From: Neobacillus nitrireducens
Lineage (GTDB): Bacteria; Bacillota; Bacilli; Bacillales; Cytobacillaceae
Assembly: GCF_030915405.1 (NCBI RefSeq)
Contig: NZ_CP133262.1
Location: 4,431,001 to 4,495,000, forward strand
Direction: 5' to 3'
DNA length: 64,000 nt
Made by a program: the position numbers and the translations under genes. The notes beneath the pieces were generated by a model, which had not been told where the DNA came from, searched no databases, and was given only the letters and a program-made list of their open reading frames with translations. This document shows positions 9,045 to 18,120 of this stretch, one piece after another. Position 1 is the stretch's first letter. Each line of letters opens with the position of its first letter.

Positions 9045-9653
9045 ATGGCGGGTAATCGAGAGTTTGTTTATCGGAGATTGCATTCGCTGCTAGGAGTTAT
9101 TCCAATCGGGATCTTCGTAATGCAGCATCTGGTGGTGAACCACTATGCGACAGTTGGGGTAGAGTCCTTTAATAAAGCAGCAAACTTTATGGGAAATCTT
9201 CCTTTTCGCTATGTCCTAGAAACTGTAATTATTTATTTACCAATTTTATTTCATGCAATCTACGGGCTGTATATTGCTTTTACAGCCAAAAACAATGCAA
9301 GCCAATATGGATTTTTTAGAAACTGGATGTTTTTGCTTCAACGTGTGTCAGGTGTGATCACACTAATCTTTATCGCTTGGCATGTATGGGAAACACGGAT
9401 AGCCGCAGCCTTTGGGAATGAAGTAAACTTCCAAATGATGCAAGATATTCTTTCATCCCCATTCATGTTTGCATTTTATGTGGTTGGTATTATTTCAGCT
9501 ATTTTCCACTTTGCAAATGGATTGTGGTCATTCTTTGTTAGCTGGGGCATCACTGTATCGCCTCGCTCTCAAGTTATTTCTACATACGTGACAATCGTTA
9601 TTTTCTTGGCTCTATCCTATGTTGGGGTAACGACATTATTAGCTTTTGTCTAA
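9045..9653 (+). CDS. sdhC: Succinate dehydrogenase cytochrome b558 subunit
   Basis: The membrane anchor of complex II; it carries two b-type hemes and reduces menaquinone. At 202 residues it has five hydrophobic helices (about 14-34, 60-80, 92-115, 135-160, 175-198). Histidines expected to ligand heme lie in these helices, for example GIFVMQHLVVNH, FHAIYGLY, FIAWHVWE and AIFHFANGLW. This is the Bacillus-type single anchor, not the SdhC/SdhD pair. ATG 9045 follows AGGGGGG. First gene of sdhCAB. Confidence 0.95.
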   Translation: MAGNREFVYRRLHSLLGVIPIGIFVMQHLVVNHYATVGVESFNKAANFMGNLPFRYVLETVIIYLPILFHAIYGLYIAFTAKNNASQYGFFRNWMFLLQRVSGVITLIFIAWHVWETRIAAAFGNEVNFQMMQDILSSPFMFAFYVVGIISAIFHFANGLWSFFVSWGITVSPRSQVISTYVTIVIFLALSYVGVTTLLAFV

Positions 9654-9710
9654 CAAATTAATTATGGATCGTAAAAATAGTGGATTTTGGATTAAGGGAG
9701 TGAGTCACGA

Positions 9711-11459
9711 ATGAGTAAAGGTAAGGTTATTGTAGTCGGCGGTGGTTTAGCTGGCTTAATGGCAACGATAAAGGTTGCAGAAACAGGAACACCCGTAGAA
9801 TTATTTTCTTTAGTGCCTGTTAAACGCTCTCACTCTGTTTGTGCCCAGGGCGGCATTAATGGAGCAGTAAATACAAAAGGTGAAGGCGATTCCACATGGA
9901 TTCACTTTGATGACACTGTTTATGGTGGAGATTTCTTGGCTAACCAGCCGCCAGTAAAAGCCATGTGTGATGCAGCACCTGGAATTATTCATTTAATGGA
10001 CCGTATGGGAGTTATGTTTAACCGTACTCCTGAAGGATTACTTGATTTCCGCCGCTTTGGCGGAACACAGCATCACCGTACTGCATTTGCTGGAGCAACC
10101 ACTGGTCAACAGCTGCTTTATGCATTAGATGAACAAGTTCGCCGCGAAGAAGTGGCAGGTTTGGTAACGAAATATGAAGGCTGGGAATTCCTAGGCTCTG
10201 TGGTTGATGACGATGGTGTATGTCGTGGAATCGTTGCTCAAAACTTAAAAACAATGGAAATTAAATCCTTCTCAGGCGATGCCGTAATCATGGCTACAGG
10301 AGGCCCTGGTATTATTTTTGGAAAATCAACTAACTCAGTTATTAATACAGGTTCTGCTGCATCAATCGTTTACCAGCAGGGCGCTTATTATGCGAATGGA
10401 GAAATGATTCAAATCCACCCGACTGCCATTCCTGGCGATGATAAACTTCGCTTAATGAGTGAATCTGCTCGTGGTGAAGGTGGACGCGTTTGGACATATA
10501 AAGATGGAAAGCCTTGGTACTTCCTAGAAGAAAAATATCCTGCCTATGGAAACCTTGTCCCACGTGATATTGCAACACGTGAGATTTTCGATGTATGTGT
10601 AAATCAAAAACTCGGAATCAATGGCGAGAACATGGTCTACCTTGATCTTTCTCATAAAGATCCACATGAATTAGATGTTAAGCTTGGTGGTATTATTGAA
10701 ATTTACGAAAAATTCATGGGTGATGACCCGCGTAAAGTTCCAATGAAAATCTTCCCTGCTGTTCACTATTCAATGGGTGGACTATGGGTGGATTATGACC
10801 AAATGACAAGCATTCCTGGTCTATTTGCAGCAGGTGAGTGTGATTATTCACAACATGGTGCGAACCGTTTAGGTGCCAATTCCTTACTTTCAGCCATTTA
10901 TGGCGGAATGGTCGTAGGTCCTAACGTGGTTAAATATATTAAAGGCTTAGAAAAGAGTTCCGATGCCGTTTCTTCTACTGTATTTGACCGTCATGTCAAA
11001 GAACAAGAAGATAAGTGGAATTCAATTATGTCTCTAAGTGGAACTGAAAATGCTTATATTCTTCATAAAGAGCTTGGGGAATGGATGACGGATAACGTAA
11101 CCGTTGTTCGCCATAATGACAGGCTGTTAAAAACAGATGAAAAGATACAAGAACTTTTAGAACGTTATCAAAATATTAACATTAATGATACATCCAAATG
11201 GAGCAACCAAGGAGCTGCCTTTACTCGTCAACTGCAAAACATGCTGCAATTGGCTCGAGTGATTACAATTGGTGCATACAACCGGAATGAGAGCCGTGGT
11301 GCTCATTATAAGCCTGACTTCCCTACACGTAATGATGAAGAATTCTTAAAAACGACAATGGCGAAATTTGTTGACAGTTCATCAGCGCCGGCTTTCCATT
11401 ACGAAGAGGTTGATGTCTCATTAATTAAGCCACGTGAACGCAATTACGCTAAAAGTTAA
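9711..11459 (+). CDS. sdhA: Succinate dehydrogenase flavoprotein subunit
   Basis: Oxidises succinate to fumarate with covalently bound FAD. The 582 residues start VIVVGGGLAGLMATIK (dinucleotide fold). The flavinylated histidine lies in RSHSVCAQGGINGAVN (about residue 43). Active-site elements include GGTQHHRTAFAGATTGQ, IQIHPTAIPGD, SESARGEGGRVW, HYSMGGLWVDYDQMTSIPGLFAAGECDYSQHGANRLGANSLL and NRNESRGAHY. ATG 9711 follows AAGGGAGTGAG. It lies 57 bp after sdhC and 15 bp before sdhB. Confidence 0.97.
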   Translation: MSKGKVIVVGGGLAGLMATIKVAETGTPVELFSLVPVKRSHSVCAQGGINGAVNTKGEGDSTWIHFDDTVYGGDFLANQPPVKAMCDAAPGIIHLMDRMGVMFNRTPEGLLDFRRFGGTQHHRTAFAGATTGQQLLYALDEQVRREEVAGLVTKYEGWEFLGSVVDDDGVCRGIVAQNLKTMEIKSFSGDAVIMATGGPGIIFGKSTNSVINTGSAASIVYQQGAYYANGEMIQIHPTAIPGDDKLRLMSESARGEGGRVWTYKDGKPWYFLEEKYPAYGNLVPRDIATREIFDVCVNQKLGINGENMVYLDLSHKDPHELDVKLGGIIEIYEKFMGDDPRKVPMKIFPAVHYSMGGLWVDYDQMTSIPGLFAAGECDYSQHGANRLGANSLLSAIYGGMVVGPNVVKYIKGLEKSSDAVSSTVFDRHVKEQEDKWNSIMSLSGTENAYILHKELGEWMTDNVTVVRHNDRLLKTDEKIQELLERYQNININDTSKWSNQGAAFTRQLQNMLQLARVITIGAYNRNESRGAHYKPDFPTRNDEEFLKTTMAKFVDSSSAPAFHYEEVDVSLIKPRERNYAKS

Positions 11460-11474
11460 GGGGGAGTAGGAAGA

Positions 11475-12236
11475 ATGTCTGAAACTAAAATGGTTAAATT
11501 TATTATTTCACGTCAGGATAACGAAGATACTACTTCTTACGTGGAGGAATTTGAGATTCCTTATCGTCCGAATATGAATGTCATCTCGGCGTTAATGGAA
11601 ATCCGTAAGAACCCATTAAACGCAAAAGGACAAGCCTCTAGCCCGGTTACTTGGGATATGAACTGTCTTGAAGAAGTATGCGGAGCATGTTCCATGATCA
11701 TCAACGGAAAGCCTCGTCAAGCCTGTTCAGCACTTGTGGACCAATTGGAGCAGCCGATTCGATTAGCCCCAATGAAAACATTCCCAGTCGTCCGTGACTT
11801 ACAGGTTGACCGGAGCAGAATGTTTGATGCCTTAAAGAAAGTGAAAGCATGGATTCCAATCGATGGCACCTATGATTTGGGTCCTGGACCACGTATGCCT
11901 GAAACAAAGCGTCAATGGGCTTATGAGCTTTCAAAATGTATGACCTGTGGTGTTTGCCTTGAGGCTTGCCCGAACGTAAACAGCAAATCAGACTTTATTG
12001 GTGCACAGCCACTTTCTCAGGTTCGTCTTTTCAACGCACATCCTACTGGTGCAATGAATAAGGCAGAACGTCTTGAGGCGATTATGGGTGAAGGCGGCCT
12101 TGCAAGCTGCGGAAACTCCCAAAACTGTGTTCAATCATGTCCGAAAGGTATTCCTTTGACTACCTCGATTGCAGCATTGAACCGCGATACAACCATTCAA
12201 GCATTTAGAAGCTTCTTTGGAAGTGACCACGCATAG
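11475..12236 (+). CDS. sdhB: Succinate dehydrogenase iron-sulfur subunit
   Basis: Passes electrons from the SdhA flavin to heme b through three clusters. The 253 residues contain the [2Fe-2S] set CLEEVCGACSMIINGKPRQAC, the [4Fe-4S] set CMTCGVCLEACP and the [3Fe-4S]-type set CGNSQNCVQSCPKG. GGGGGAGTAGGAAG precedes ATG 11475. It is the last gene of the operon, followed by a strong terminator. B. subtilis has ysmA next; no such gene is found before gerE here. Confidence 0.96.
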   Translation: MSETKMVKFIISRQDNEDTTSYVEEFEIPYRPNMNVISALMEIRKNPLNAKGQASSPVTWDMNCLEEVCGACSMIINGKPRQACSALVDQLEQPIRLAPMKTFPVVRDLQVDRSRMFDALKKVKAWIPIDGTYDLGPGPRMPETKRQWAYELSKCMTCGVCLEACPNVNSKSDFIGAQPLSQVRLFNAHPTGAMNKAERLEAIMGEGGLASCGNSQNCVQSCPKGIPLTTSIAALNRDTTIQAFRSFFGSDHA

Positions 12237-12249
12237 TAATGCGGATGCT

Positions 12250-12288
12250 AAAAAACCTTCTTTTCTACTATGGAAAAGAAGGTTTTTT
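12250..12288 (+). terminator. Terminator after sdhB
   Basis: A 16-bp perfect stem (12250-12265 with 12273-12288, core CCTTCTTTTC/GAAAAGAAGG) ends in TTTTTT. Confidence 0.92.
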
Positions 12289-12494
12289 GTCGTTTATAGG
12301 CGAATAATTGCATTTGTTCTTTCAGCAGTGATTGGTTTACATATGGGATGATACTAAAATGGATTTTTTTAATAAAAACAATCATCTGTTTGTAATTCTA
12401 GTCACTACATTCGTGCTGTTCACATAAGATATGTTGACTAAATATATACCCACCCCGTGTTCATAACTGGCGAAGGCAAGGAGGGTTACAGTAC

Positions 12495-12719
12495 TTGAAG
12501 GAGAATGTTTATAATCATAAACCGTTACTCACCAAACGAGAAAGAGAAGTATTCGAGTTATTAGTACAAGACAAAACAACGAAAGAAATCGCTGGTGAAT
12601 TATTTATAAGCGAAAAAACGGTTCGGAATCACATTTCAAATGCCATGCAAAAGCTTGGTGTCAAAGGGCGTTCTCAAGCAGTTGTAGAGCTCCTTCGAAT
12701 GGGAGAGCTAGAACTTTAA
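12495..12719 (+). CDS. gerE: Spore coat/germination transcription factor GerE
   Basis: A LuxR-type DNA-binding protein that adjusts sigma-K-dependent coat gene expression late in the mother cell. The 74 residues are almost wholly helix-turn-helix: [56 protein letters not shown], nearly identical to B. subtilis GerE. The start is TTG 12495 with AAGGAGGG upstream. CATAACTG at 12462-12469 might be part of a sigma-K -10 element, but the match is incomplete. It is followed by its own terminator. Confidence 0.96.
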   Translation: MKENVYNHKPLLTKREREVFELLVQDKTTKEIAGELFISEKTVRNHISNAMQKLGVKGRSQAVVELLRMGELEL

Positions 12720-12724
12720 AAATG

Positions 12725-12756
12725 ACCGGCTTCTTTTTTAGAGGCCGGTTTAATTT
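12725..12756 (+). terminator. Terminator after gerE
   Basis: Stem ACCGGCTTC (12725-12733) with GAGGCCGGT (12741-12749), including one G-U pair, is followed by TTAATTTT. Confidence 0.8.
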
Positions 12757-12860
12757 TGATTACATAAGTAAAGTTCGATAAGAAATTATGAATAAATAAT
12801 CATAAATAAATTGATAATCTAGTTATAGACATATAAAATAAACCTAGGATAAAGGAAATA

Positions 12861-13598
12861 ATGCTTTTATCTCATAAAAGGATGTTTTTTTTGGAAAATA
12901 AGCAAGTTCAAACCGAATTGGCAGGGTATATTGGAAGAACTCTCCGTGAAAACTTTGGTAAAGGTCCTGAGTCGGTCTTTGTTTCTTATAATCATTCGGT
13001 AATGACTATTTATTTACGGAACTTCATGTCACCTTCAGAAATGGTTCTGTTGGGACAACACCAGGAGATAATGATTCAAACAACAAGGGATCTGTTGATG
13101 CAAACACTCATCCCTGAGTTTAAAGCCTATATTAAAATTCTGACAGGTATGGAAGTTAATGAATTTTATTACGACTGGGGATTACACAATAAAAGCGGTT
13201 TATTTGTTTGTATTGGCTCTAGCGCTACATCGGCTGAAAGCGAAAATGAAAATGATAAAACCTATATGTTTCATGGGAAAGAAGCCCTTCATCAAGAAAT
13301 TAATAAAATTAGCCTTCAAGCGGAAAAAACGCCAGAAGAAGTTCTTTCCTATTTATTAAATGAAAGAACTTTAGTTGTTATTCGAAAGGGTATTCTCGTT
13401 CCTATTGAGAAGGAGTTAATTCGATTAGGTAACTTTGAAGCATTAAGGTTAGCGAAACGGAATCTTGAAAAACGATTATTACATAACAGCGGTAATTTTG
13501 AATCAATACTGCAAACGAAGGTAAATGATATTTTTGTGGATTGGGATTTTTATCGTGATAAAAGTGTAATCGTACTGATCTTATCACCAACAGCATAG
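12861..13598 (+). CDS. MpsC/DUF2294 family protein, two tandem domains
   Basis: A 245-residue cytosolic-looking protein with two copies of a domain I recognise as DUF2294, now called MpsC after the staphylococcal cation-uptake operon mpsABC. Copy one covers about 15-115 (ELAGYIGRTLRENFGKGPESVFV to VNEFYYDWGLHNKSGLFVCIG). Copy two covers about 135-243 (EINKISLQAEKTPEEVLSYL to VNDIFVDWDFYRDKSVIVLIL). No MpsA or MpsB partner is adjacent, so a role in cation uptake cannot be assumed. Start is ambiguous: ATG 12861 follows AAAGGAA, while TTG 12891 follows AAAAGGA and would give a shorter MENKQVQTEL start. It is absent from this position in B. subtilis. Confidence 0.75.
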   Translation: MLLSHKRMFFLENKQVQTELAGYIGRTLRENFGKGPESVFVSYNHSVMTIYLRNFMSPSEMVLLGQHQEIMIQTTRDLLMQTLIPEFKAYIKILTGMEVNEFYYDWGLHNKSGLFVCIGSSATSAESENENDKTYMFHGKEALHQEINKISLQAEKTPEEVLSYLLNERTLVVIRKGILVPIEKELIRLGNFEALRLAKRNLEKRLLHNSGNFESILQTKVNDIFVDWDFYRDKSVIVLILSPTA

Positions 13599-13638
13599 AG
13601 GCGGAAGTGAGCTGGACAATTTCAATTGAGCTAGTCAT

Positions 13639-13679
13639 AAGCCAAGATGGGCCACTCCTATCTTGGCTTTTTATTTTAT
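13639..13679 (+). terminator. Terminator after the MpsC-like gene
   Basis: Stem AAGCCAAGAT (13639-13648) with ATCTTGGCTT (13660-13669) is followed by TTTATTTTAT. Confidence 0.82.
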
Positions 13680-13703
13680 AAGGGAAGGAATAGATAAATA
13701 GAG

Positions 13704-14852
13704 ATGAGCAGTTCAATAAAGGCAGCAAATAATGATTTAAATCACACGGATATGGTAGAAGAATTAGAAAAACGTGAAGAATCTTATCGAGATTTAGTTG
13801 AAAATTCTCCTGATGCTGTAATTATTGCTTGTGGGGATGACATTTTATTTATTAATGAAACCGGTGCAAGTTTATTTGGAGCAATAAACAAAGAAGAAAT
13901 TCAACAAAAGAAAGTCGTCGATCTCATCCACGCTGATTATCATGAGGGTATTAAGGAGCGGGTCGAAATGGTTACGAGCGGGAATGCAACAGACTTTTTC
14001 GAATACAAACTGATACGGTTGGATGGCTCTGTATTTGAGGCAGAAGTAAAAGGGATTCCGACGATATTTCAGAATCAGGCAGCAAGGCATATCATTATCA
14101 GGGATATAACGGATCGAAAAAAAACACTGGCACTATTATTAAATGCGGAGAAATTAAATATGGCTGGACAGCTGGCCGCTGGGATTGCACATGAAGTGCG
14201 GAATCCACTGACAGCGATTAAAGGGTTTCTTCAATTAATGGAAACAAAATTAAATGAGCATAAATCTTACTTTGATATTATCCAATCAGAAATCAATAGA
14301 ATCGAACTTATCCTAAGCGAATTATTGGTACTTGCAAAACCTCAAGATCTTAAATTTGCACCTGTGCGTTTGCAAACAATGATTGAAGATGTGAAAACGC
14401 TGATTGATACACAAGCAATTATGAATAATGTTGAAATTACATTTATGAATGAATGCGGGAATTTAATCATTAACTGCGATCAAAATCAGCTAAAACAAGT
14501 CGTTATTAATTTTTTGAAAAATGCGATTGAAGCAATGCCAAGGGGTGGGGAAGTCACTATTGAGCTTAAGAAGCATGGTTTTAATCAAGTAAAGATGCTG
14601 TTTAAGGATAATGGGTGTGGAATGCCGAGACATGTGTTACAACGTATCGGTGAGCCGTTTTTTACTACAAAAGAAAGTGGAACTGGACTAGGAATCATGA
14701 ATTCTAAACAAATTATTGAAAATCACCATGGGACCGTTCATTTTTGGAGTGATAAAAAAGGAACTATTATCGAAGTTATTTTGCCAATCAATGGGCACAT
14801 CATTGAAAAGTCAAAACAGAAAAGGAGCAGTTTAGCAAAAAATGGTCAATAA
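13704..14852 (+). CDS. Soluble PAS-domain sensor histidine kinase (sporulation-kinase type)
   Basis: The 382-residue kinase has no membrane segment. A PAS domain spans about 24-138 (SYRDLVENSPDAVIIACGDDILFIN to HIIIRDITDRK). The HisKA motif GIAHEVRNPLTAIKGFLQL places the phospho-acceptor at His163. The ATPase domain shows an N box (NQLKQVVINFLKNAIEAMP), G1 box (DNGCGM), F box (EPFFTTKESGTGLG) and G2 region. The architecture resembles the cytosolic KinA/KinE kinases that feed Spo0F, and no response regulator is adjacent, which fits an orphan phosphorelay kinase. The sporulation role is an inference. B. subtilis has no kinase at this site between gerE and ysmB. Confidence 0.85.
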   Translation: MSSSIKAANNDLNHTDMVEELEKREESYRDLVENSPDAVIIACGDDILFINETGASLFGAINKEEIQQKKVVDLIHADYHEGIKERVEMVTSGNATDFFEYKLIRLDGSVFEAEVKGIPTIFQNQAARHIIIRDITDRKKTLALLLNAEKLNMAGQLAAGIAHEVRNPLTAIKGFLQLMETKLNEHKSYFDIIQSEINRIELILSELLVLAKPQDLKFAPVRLQTMIEDVKTLIDTQAIMNNVEITFMNECGNLIINCDQNQLKQVVINFLKNAIEAMPRGGEVTIELKKHGFNQVKMLFKDNGCGMPRHVLQRIGEPFFTTKESGTGLGIMNSKQIIENHHGTVHFWSDKKGTIIEVILPINGHIIEKSKQKRSSLAKNGQ

Positions 14853-14879
14853 CATTGAGAGTTGTTTTAAAACGGACTA

Positions 14880-14923
14880 AAATAGGAAGGCTGAACACCA
14901 ACCTTCCTATTTGTTCATGTTTT
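14880..14923. terminator. Terminator between convergent kinase and yneR genes
   Basis: An 11-bp stem (AAATAGGAAGG at 14880-14890 with CCTTCCTATTT at 14902-14912) is followed by a T-rich run on the plus strand and by a weaker one on the minus strand, so it may serve both genes. Confidence 0.78.
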
Positions 14924-15226
14924 TTACTCATCATGCTTTGTATAGCTATATTCAACCTCATCTATTTCTTCATTGTAGCCAACGTGTAAATCATGGCCAT
15001 TAAAAAACCACAAGTCCCTTTCTTCAATATAAAACCACATGCCATCTGCTTCGAATTTAGTTATGATATCGATGGGCTCATTATCCACAGTAAAGCCGAG
15101 TGAAAAACCTTCTTGCACAGGGCTGTTTCCATATACTTTTGGATAAAACTTTACTTTATCGCCTGCTTTTAACTCTACTTCATTTTTAAACCATTGTAAT
15201 GCTGACTTGCTGATTACGATGTCCAT
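14924..15226 (-). CDS. yneR: HesB/IscA-like protein of the YneR family (no cysteines)
   Basis: A 100-residue protein with the HesB-like beginning MDIVISKSALQWFKNEVELKAGDKVKFYPKVYG. It resembles B. subtilis YneR. True A-type iron-sulfur carriers need three conserved cysteines, and this protein contains none, so cluster binding is unlikely and function is unknown. ATG (complement of 15224-15226) is preceded by AAAGGTGAG. It is read opposite to its neighbours and is not at this site in B. subtilis. Confidence 0.78.
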   Translation of the reverse strand: MDIVISKSALQWFKNEVELKAGDKVKFYPKVYGNSPVQEGFSLGFTVDNEPIDIITKFEADGMWFYIEERDLWFFNGHDLHVGYNEEIDEVEYSYTKHDE

Positions 15227-15436
15227 TCTTTTCTCACCTTTGGTTTATTATTGAAATTCCCTCTTTATTATATTCTAAACAGCGGTAAACTAATATATTT
15301 CTAATAGTTTCAACTTGAATTTTCTGTGCAAAAAGTAGAAAATAAGTACAAGCATTAAGACTAACAACTTTGAACAATCATTTTTAATAGATATAGTCTC
15401 AAGGAGAAGAGAAGCTTTTTATAGGAGTGTTATCGG

Positions 15437-15892
15437 ATGAAACTCGAAAATTCACAAAAAGCAAATGGGGATATTGAAATTGTTGCAAATATTGAGAAGG
15501 ATTTACGCTACATCTCTGGGATCATCAAACAAAAAGGAAGAGAAATGCTAAGTACGTATACGATTACTCCTCCACAATTTGTGGCACTGCAATGGTTGTT
15601 TGAAGATGGTGATATGACAATTGGCGAACTTTCTAATAAGATGTATTTGGCATGCAGTACGACAACAGACCTTGTCGATCGGATGGAGAAAAGTTTACTC
15701 GTCGAGCGGGTGAAAAATCCGAATGATCGCCGTGTTGTCAGAATTCATCTTCTTGAAGAGGGCATGCGAATCATCGATGAAGTAATTAAAAAGCGTCAAG
15801 GCTATTTAGAAGAAGTGTTGGTCAATTTCTCCACGGAAGAAATACAGCTACTTCAAAAGAGTTTAACGAAATTGCATCAGGAAATGCGTTAA
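15437..15892 (+). CDS. ysmB: MarR-family transcriptional regulator YsmB
   Basis: The 151-residue protein has a winged helix at about 40-110: [66 protein letters not shown], including the DRR wing typical of MarR proteins. The ligand and targets are unknown. ATG 15437 follows ATAGGAGTG. It ends 14 bp before racE and is probably cotranscribed, as in B. subtilis, where ysmB sits between gerE and racE. Confidence 0.9.
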   Translation: MKLENSQKANGDIEIVANIEKDLRYISGIIKQKGREMLSTYTITPPQFVALQWLFEDGDMTIGELSNKMYLACSTTTDLVDRMEKSLLVERVKNPNDRRVVRIHLLEEGMRIIDEVIKKRQGYLEEVLVNFSTEEIQLLQKSLTKLHQEMR

Positions 15893-15906
15893 AAGAGGCG
15901 ATAAGT

Positions 15907-16701
15907 TTGAAACAAGCAATTGGTGTTATTGATTCTGGTGTTGGTGGATTGACGGTAGCCAAAGAGGTAATCAGACAACTTCCAAATGAGAAAATTATCT
16001 ATTTGGGAGATACAGCACGCTGTCCCTATGGTCCGAGAACGACGAGGGAAGTGAAAAGGTTTACTTGGGAAATGACCTCATTCTTATTAGAAAAGAAGAT
16101 CAAAATGCTCGTGATTGCCTGTAATACGGCAACTGCAGCGGCACTTGACGAGATTCGAAAGGAATTGTCTATTCCTGTTTTAGGTGTAATTAATCCAGGT
16201 GCACGGGCGGCAATTAAGAAGACAAAAAACTACCGTGTCGGGATTATTGGTACGGAAGGCACTGTGAAAAGTGGTGCCTACGAAAGAGCTTTGAAATCTT
16301 TAAATAGCCGGCTGTTTGTAAAAAGTCATGCCTGTCCAAAGTTTGTTCCTCTTGTAGAGAGTAATGAATTTGCCGGGCCGATAGTGGAAAGAGTTGTTGA
16401 TGAGGCATTAAAGACAATGCAGGATCAGAATCTTGATACTTTAATTTTAGGCTGCACCCACTACCCATTGCTTGAGCCTGTCATAAAAAACGTTATGGGT
16501 GAGTCTGTCAGCGTAATTAGCTCAGGTGATGAGACGGCTCGAGAAATAAGTGCAATCCTTCAGTATAATGGGCTACTTGAAACGTGTGAGGAAGAACCAG
16601 AACATGAATTTATCACAACCGGTTCAAGGCGGATATTCTCGAAAATCGCCTCACAATGGCTTGGGACCCCAATAAACAACGTACAAAAAATAAAACTATA
16701 A
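15907..16701 (+). CDS. racE: Glutamate racemase
   Basis: Supplies D-glutamate for peptidoglycan. The 264 residues show [29 protein letters not shown], the first catalytic cysteine in [14 protein letters not shown] and the second in [14 protein letters not shown]. The start is TTG 15907 after AAGAGGCGAT, overlapping the end region of ysmB. It is followed by a hairpin and then by a GGTGTCAGGCACC palindrome. Confidence 0.95.
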   Translation: MKQAIGVIDSGVGGLTVAKEVIRQLPNEKIIYLGDTARCPYGPRTTREVKRFTWEMTSFLLEKKIKMLVIACNTATAAALDEIRKELSIPVLGVINPGARAAIKKTKNYRVGIIGTEGTVKSGAYERALKSLNSRLFVKSHACPKFVPLVESNEFAGPIVERVVDEALKTMQDQNLDTLILGCTHYPLLEPVIKNVMGESVSVISSGDETAREISAILQYNGLLETCEEEPEHEFITTGSRRIFSKIASQWLGTPINNVQKIKL

Positions 16702-16703
16702 AT

Positions 16704-16737
16704 CGGGCTGCTATTTTAAATAAGCGGCTCTTTTTTA
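16704..16737 (+). terminator. Terminator after racE
   Basis: GGGCTGC pairs with GCGGCTC (two G-U pairs) around a loop of about 12 bases, followed by TTTTTT. Confidence 0.65.
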
Positions 16738-16778
16738 TGTTGAAAAAGAATTGGTGATATAGAAGATGTGTTATAGAA

Positions 16779-16832
16779 ATGGTGTCAGGCACCGTTCGTG
16801 GACAAATGTCCACGAGCGGTGCCTGACACCAT
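16779..16832. repeat. GGTGTCAGGCACC palindrome, 25-bp stem
   Basis: Arms 16779-16803 and 16808-16832 pair over 25 bp with a single T-G mismatch, closing an AAAT loop. The core GGTGTCAGGCACC is identical to that of the lysC/yslB terminator. A run of T follows (ATATTTTTTT), so it may act as a second terminator between racE and gerM. It looks like a REP-type palindromic element. Confidence 0.85.
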
Positions 16833-16934
16833 ATTTTTTTAAATTATCGTTCTATTTTTCTTTCTTAAGTCGGTCTAATTTTCCGTAAGGCTCGTATACA
16901 TGATAGTACAAACTGTCTTAGGGGGGAAATAATT

Positions 16935-17987
16935 ATGTCTAAAAATAAAGCGAAGATCCTTGTAACAACTGTGCTTACTTCAACAGTTCTACTGTCAGGT
17001 TGTGGATTATTAGGGTCCGAAACAAAAAAGAAAATTGATCCACCAAAGAGTACGACGGTCGCAGAGAATACATCAAGTAAGGAAGCGACCACCAAAGAAA
17101 CCGCTAAGCAAGAAAATATGGTCAAAACGGAGCTTTATCTAGTTGATAAGGATGGCTATGTTGTCCCGCAAACATTGGATCTGCCGAAAACAACCTCAGT
17201 GGCTAAGCAAGCTCTTGAATATTTAGTGGCTAATGGACCTGTCACCGACAAATTGCCAAATGATTTTCGGGCAGTTCTCCCAGAGGACACGGAACTGTCT
17301 GTGAATATTGATAAAGCTGGCGTCGCCACCGTTAATTTTTCAAAAGAGTTTAAGAATTACCAAGCTGAAGATGAGATGAAGATTCTCCAATCGGTCACCT
17401 GGACCCTAACTCAGTTTGATAATGTGAAAACTGTTAAGCTGAAAATGAACGGTCATGAGTTAACTGAAATGCCTGTTAATGGAACACCAATAAGTGAAAA
17501 CCTTTCAAGAGCCACAGGTATCAACTACGACACATCCGATGTTAGTGATATCACCAATACCAAGCCGGTGACGGTCTATTATATTGGCGGTGAAGAGGGC
17601 TCCTATTATTATGTACCTGTGACACGCAGGGTTAGCAACACGGAGAAAGATCCTTATGCTGCGGTCGTCAATGAACTGATAAAAGGACCAAGTGAAAAAT
17701 CAACACTCGTCTCTGAATTTATGTCCGATGTTAAGCTCCTAGAGGCTCCAAAGTATGAGGACGGAAAAGTAACTTTAAACTTTAATGAGAATATCTTTGG
17801 CAGCTTTGAAGAAAAAGAAATTTCACAGCATTTACTAGATGCACTCGTCCTTTCCTTAACGGAACAAGAGGGTGTTGAAAAAGTCGCCATTCAGGTCAAA
17901 GGTAAGGCAGACCTCAAAAATGATGCTGGTAAAAAATTAACGGAACCAGTGACTCGCCCAGAAAAAGTCAACACAGGTAGTTATTAA
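16935..17987 (+). CDS. gerM: Sporulation/germination lipoprotein GerM
   Basis: The 350-residue lipoprotein has a signal with lipobox LLSGC (Cys at about residue 23), a Ser/Thr/Lys-rich linker, and two GerMN domains at about 65-190 and 205-335. Each copy has the family pattern of NFSKEF/NFNENIF preceded by a beta-rich segment (VTVYYIGGEEGSYYYVPVTRRV). In B. subtilis it is required for normal sporulation and cortex germination. ATG 16935 follows AGGGGGGAAA. Order racE-gerM-rph is conserved. Confidence 0.94.
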   Translation: MSKNKAKILVTTVLTSTVLLSGCGLLGSETKKKIDPPKSTTVAENTSSKEATTKETAKQENMVKTELYLVDKDGYVVPQTLDLPKTTSVAKQALEYLVANGPVTDKLPNDFRAVLPEDTELSVNIDKAGVATVNFSKEFKNYQAEDEMKILQSVTWTLTQFDNVKTVKLKMNGHELTEMPVNGTPISENLSRATGINYDTSDVSDITNTKPVTVYYIGGEEGSYYYVPVTRRVSNTEKDPYAAVVNELIKGPSEKSTLVSEFMSDVKLLEAPKYEDGKVTLNFNENIFGSFEEKEISQHLLDALVLSLTEQEGVEKVAIQVKGKADLKNDAGKKLTEPVTRPEKVNTGSY

Positions 17988-18020
17988 AAAAAAATATTTG
18001 TTATACTATATATTGACCAT

Positions 18021-18054
18021 GAAGAGGTCGGCTTGGATGCCACCTCTTCTTTAT
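18021..18054 (+). terminator. Terminator after gerM
   Basis: GAAGAGGT (18021-18028) pairs with ACCTCTTC (18042-18049), extended internally by GGC/GCC, then TTTATTT. Confidence 0.78.
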
Positions 18055-18120
18055 TTGGTATATAAGTAAAAATCAGGTACCATGTAAAAAGGCTTTACAA
18101 ATATGAAGGAGGTAGTATTT

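Noticed and set aside
12462..12469. A sigma-K promoter for gerE
   Set aside because: CATAACTG matches only the first half of the CATAnnnT element and no convincing -35 could be fixed, so it is mentioned under gerE only.
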